The translations under genes were made by a program, and so were the position numbers. Source: Paludisphaera borealis (GTDB lineage Bacteria; Planctomycetota; Planctomycetia; Isosphaerales; Isosphaeraceae). Taken from it: DNA of 64,000 nucleotides. The stretch spans positions 4,588,001 to 4,652,000 of the forward strand of contig NZ_CP019082.1 in the NCBI RefSeq assembly GCF_001956985.1, written 5' to 3'. Of the stretch, positions 63,814 to 64,000 are shown piece by piece. Numbering within the stretch: the stretch's first letter is position 1; each line of letters opens with the position of its first letter. A model generated the notes under the pieces. That model did not search any database and was not told where the DNA came from. It saw only the letters and a list, made by a program, of their open reading frames with translations.

Positions 63814-64000
63814 TCACGGCGTCTTTTCAGGCTTCGTGGCTTCCTCTTCTTCTTTTTCGAAGACGCCGGCGATTTGACCGGCGTCGTTGATGGCGGTGGC
63901 GGAGACGAAGTACGGTCCGCCTTCGTCCAGGATGCGGAGCCGGCCCGCTTCGTAGACGAACGCGTTGGGGCCGACCTTCGAGCCGTGTGGGCCGTCGATC
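63814..64000 (-). CDS. HAF-repeat-like protein, C-terminal end (partial, right edge)
   Basis: The last 61 codons of a minus-strand gene are visible. The reading contains NAFVYEAGRLRILDEGGPYF then VSATAINDAGQIAGVF, which is the typical HAF extracellular repeat (...AFLYE.G....LG......A.AINd.GqivG). The end is a charged tail, EKEEEEATKPEKTP. Such proteins are usually secreted and built of tandem HAF units. The start lies outside the window. Confidence 0.7.
   Translation of the reverse strand, partial: IDGPHGSKVGPNAFVYEAGRLRILDEGGPYFVSATAINDAGQIAGVFEKEEEEATKPEKTP

Overview
The window is high-GC DNA from a planctomycete, most likely of the Isosphaeraceae type (Paludisphaera, Singulisphaera, Aquisphaera relatives). 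This placement rests on gene families and is an inference. The families are two DUF1559 proteins with type IV pilin-like N-termini, three DUF1549/DUF1553 (PSD1-type) proteins with cytochrome-like N-terminal motifs, two DUF1501 proteins, a DUF1080 protein, an FHA-GAF-SpoIIE phosphatase, and proteins whose N-termini resemble the planctomycete LEPR-type leader. No rRNA, tRNA, CRISPR array, phage or transposase gene was recognised.

Layout. 0-3 kb: the edge of a response regulator, a gene-poor stretch, then a small lipoprotein plus DUF1559 pair. 3-9 kb: copper amine oxidase, a small Pro-rich protein, a GNAT acetyltransferase, a beta-propeller protein bracketed by two different inverted-repeat elements, and a carbon-nitrogen hydrolase. 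9.1-10.1 kb: non-coding DNA with two dispersed repeats and about eight irregular copies of a GATCGAAGCCAAT-like motif. 10.1-13.3 kb: a TolQ/ExbB - ExbD - GYF-ExbD - ThuA set. 13.3-17 kb: a Leloir set, galT-kinase-galE, in which the kinase has the plant L-arabinokinase-type signature. 17-24 kb: a Thr-rich surface protein, a Lys/Glu/Pro-rich secreted protein, a DacZ-like diadenylate cyclase with an alpha/beta hydrolase, and enolase.

24-32 kb: a broken Phd-type antitoxin, a DUF1549/DUF1553 - DUF1501 - PPC operon, a cytochrome P460-like protein and a DUF1080 protein. 32-39 kb: a GAF-PEP phosphotransferase (PtsP-like), small proteins and a GH32-like glycosidase with an altered acid/base site. 39-45.5 kb: a YhaN/YhaO (SbcC/SbcD-like) pair and a TPR protein. 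45.7-59 kb: two more PSD1 proteins, a second lipoprotein-DUF1559 pair ending in a clear intrinsic terminator, an orphan DUF1501 gene preceded by what looks like the last codons of a deleted PSD1 gene, a methyltransferase and an S9 peptidase. 59-64 kb: an AT-richer membrane protein, the FHA-GAF-SpoIIE phosphatase, an NlpC/P60 protein and the end of a HAF-repeat-like protein.

No single obviously new system stands out. The best leads are the irregular motif array upstream of the TolQ-like operon, the repeated lipoprotein-DUF1559 module, the arabinokinase-like enzyme in the galactose operon, the GYF-ExbD fusion, and the shared upstream block that marks PSD1/DUF1501 loci, one of which appears to have lost its PSD1 gene. 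Five copies of an inverted repeat (arms like AAGCCCGAAGCGCCAGCGAG) are scattered through intergenic DNA and can create false N-terminal extensions on genes.
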